The notes beneath the pieces are model-generated. The model saw nothing but the letters and a program-made list of their open reading frames with translations, did not search any database and was not told the origin of the DNA. A stretch of 64,000 nucleotides of DNA. Source: Linanthus parryae. Taxonomy: Eukaryota; Streptophyta; Magnoliopsida; Ericales; Polemoniaceae. The stretch's first letter is position 1, and each line of letters opens with the position of its first letter. The DNA lies in NCBI GenBank assembly GCA_023055425.1, contig JALGPY010000001.1, forward strand, positions 114,805,057-114,869,056. The letters run 5' to 3'. Below, in pieces: positions 62,830 to 64,000 of this stretch. A program made the translations under genes and the position numbers.

Positions 62830-62843
62830 CATTGTCCTTAATG
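62830..62843 (-). other. Conserved CATTG-loop hairpin beside a G-rich tract (G3-2)
   Basis: CATTGTCCTTAATG, with a C-rich run (CCACCACCCCTCCCCCC) just upstream on the plus strand. The same arrangement occurs at 26074-26087 (CATTGTCCTCAATG) in G3-1 and at 56353-56366 in gypsy F. Confidence 0.5.
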
Positions 62844-63051
62844 TGTGAGAACAATGGCGAAGCATACAAATTCATATAAGAGACAAGGGATAGATGGACC
62901 TCATTTTCGCTTTCTTAGCCACCAAGCACAAGTCCTCCTCCAAGAGCAACCTACAAAATGGTAATAGAAAGAGAAAAAACAAATTCTAAAAATAGAGATA
63001 AACTAATTTATTTATTTACAACTAGGGAGGTGGAACAAAGAAATGATGCTA

Positions 63052-63783
63052 TCACACCCCCAATCTTGGAAATTTCTTTCCATGCCATACCCCTACTTCA
63101 TTCGTAGAAAAGTACTCCTTTAAAAAGTTTGATTCATCAAGTAGATTAGAAAGGAGAAGTAGGGGCAATGCACAAAAGATGAATAACAGATGCAAACAAA
63201 ATCTAGCAATAAAGCTAGAGAAATTAGTTGTCTCATGCATCATCTTTAGAAAAGGGTTTGAAATCCTTGAATAACTTGAATCATAGAAAGAGTCTTCAAA
63301 AGATGCCAATTTTTCAATAGAAATCAACACTTGAGAAATGATGGCAACTTGTGAATCCTCAATCTCATCATTTTCATACATAGCACATGGATTTAGGGAT
63401 GTGCCCTCACAAGAGAGAGGTAAAATAATTTGAGTACATGAATTCACATCCAAACCCATAGGCTCATTTATAGGGTCATTGAATTGGTCATGTTGAGCCA
63501 CTAGTCTCTCATCTTCATTAAACTTGAATGCACCTTCCATGAGAAGAGATGAGTAAGTGACATCACCAAAACACAAAAATTTCAATTCCTCCCAAGTAAG
63601 GTCATCTAAATCTTTGGAGCATGTAGTAATTGAGTCTACATGAGTCGGAGTATCAATCTCAACCGGAGTACCTCCCAATAATCTTTCACTCGCATCATAC
63701 TCATGGTCATAGGAACTCCGGTGAGTATTAGACTCTTCGTGAGCACAAGACATGGAGCTCACAAGTTTGACAATCCAAAGCAA
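63052..63783 (-). CDS. G3 ORF, 243 aa, hydrophobic segment, function unknown
   Basis: The ATG lies 67 nt downstream of the tRNA-Asp primer site, where gag would be expected, but no gag motif is visible. Residues 1-160 are acidic (for example DLDDLTWEELKFLCFGD). Residues about 193-216 (FCLHLLFIFCALPLLLLSNL) form a strongly hydrophobic stretch long enough to span a membrane. The tail is NEVGVWHGKKFPRLGV and then the stop. The other family copy keeps only this tail, as NEVGAWHGKEFPRLGV (near 26300-26350). No frameshift or stop disrupts the ORF. I do not recognise the family. Confidence 0.55.
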   Translation of the reverse strand: MLWIVKLVSSMSCAHEESNTHRSSYDHEYDASERLLGGTPVEIDTPTHVDSITTCSKDLDDLTWEELKFLCFGDVTYSSLLMEGAFKFNEDERLVAQHDQFNDPINEPMGLDVNSCTQIILPLSCEGTSLNPCAMYENDEIEDSQVAIISQVLISIEKLASFEDSFYDSSYSRISNPFLKMMHETTNFSSFIARFCLHLLFIFCALPLLLLSNLLDESNFLKEYFSTNEVGVWHGKKFPRLGV

Positions 63784-63849
63784 CTAGAGTGAATACTACG
63801 AAAACTACTAAGTACTAAGTAAAGCAAATCAAATCTAATACCTAGCATC

Positions 63850-63867
63850 TCCCTGAAAACGGCGCCA
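63850..63867 (-). other. Primer binding site of gypsy G3-2, tRNA-Asp type
   Basis: TCCCTGAAAACGGCGCCA on the plus strand matches the tRNA-Asp 3' end TCCCCGGCAACGGCGCCA at 15 of 18 positions, and lies six bases from the LTR end TGTTCGACC. Confidence 0.75.
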
Positions 63868-63873
63868 AAAACT

Positions 63874-64000
63874 TGTTCGACCTAAAATAATCCCAAGTAT
63901 AGGATATCGTCTCAAGTAAGATCCGGATAAGTCCGGAGTCGAATCCACAAGGAGAGGAGGTTTAGACAATGACTTACTATCACTAGAGTAACGCAACTAA
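63874..64000 (-). repeat. 5' LTR end of gypsy G3-2 (partial)
   Basis: The plus strand TGTTCGACC...GGATATCGTCTCAAG matches 25543-25650 in inverted orientation. The LTR continues beyond the window. Confidence 0.75.

Larger units (their letters stand above)
61497..64000 (-). mobile_element. Athila-like non-autonomous gypsy G3-2 (5' part, runs off the window)
   Basis: On the minus strand: LTR end (64000-63874), primer site (63850-63867), ORF 63783-63052, then non-coding interior to 61497. At 61497 it meets gene H exon 1 sequence. 61497-62395 matches 28310-29201 and 62430-63120 matches 25656-26480. The left boundary starts in mid-element (TATCTATCCTAAGTG), so the 3' part with polypurine tract and 3' LTR is missing here. 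Confidence 0.7.

Overview
The window is nuclear DNA from a flowering plant, probably a eudicot. It is AT-rich and contains spliceosomal introns with GT-AG and GC-AG borders, LTR retrotransposons primed from plant initiator-Met and Asp tRNAs, and Stowaway-type MITEs. I cannot name the species. Only one host gene looks intact. The rest is retrotransposons nested inside each other and inside decaying genes.

Layout. (1) 1-3089 (+): the 3' part, 11 exons, of a DNA topoisomerase II-like gene. Its frame is open from end to end, but the block that carries the catalytic tyrosine in TOP2 is replaced. (2) 3090-6173: a duplicated non-coding segment, a 760-bp solo-LTR-like insertion, a MITE, a weak transposase remnant and a roughly 187-bp tandem repeat. 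(3) 6174-32984 (+): copia element A with about 1.4-kb LTRs. Its gag is cut by a 10.7-kb gypsy LTR cluster (9215-19941), which itself contains a second gypsy (12774-17761). Its integrase is cut by a Stowaway MITE (21340-21600). Its 3' LTR is cut by copia B (24206-32167), which holds a rearranged gypsy fragment (25523-29201). (4) 33408-40063: a DUF4283-type coding fragment split by copia C (33529-39907, minus), a very young element with no coding capacity. (5) 41313-42856 (-): 5' LTR and gag-protease of copia D, then a palindromic short tandem repeat. (6) 43485-61461 (-): an unrecognised multi-exon pseudogene ('gene H') split by copia E (43929-52114, minus) and by Athila-like gypsy F (52921-60357, minus). 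(7) 61497-64000 (-): a second copy of the gypsy fragment seen at 25.5-29.2 kb, with LTR, tRNA-Asp type primer site and an open 243-codon ORF that has a hydrophobic segment.

Nesting order comes from 5-bp target-site duplications that I could read: GCCGA, GTTAT, ACGCG, CCATT, and GTATG/GTCTG with one mismatch. LTR pairs give relative ages: copia C's 473-bp LTRs differ at two bases, and copia E's differ at about 30 of 1566. Several elements are non-autonomous. C has no coding sequence, F lacks reverse transcriptase and integrase, and the cluster at 9-20 kb has an internal domain of about 50 bp.

Main points for follow-up: the tyrosine-less topoisomerase II; a repeated hairpin with a fixed loop and covarying stems in copia C; a GC-rich leader module shared by copia A and E at the same distance from the primer site; hairpins before purine tracts in the Athila-like elements; and gene H, whose five premature stops can all be explained by C-to-T change without any frameshift.
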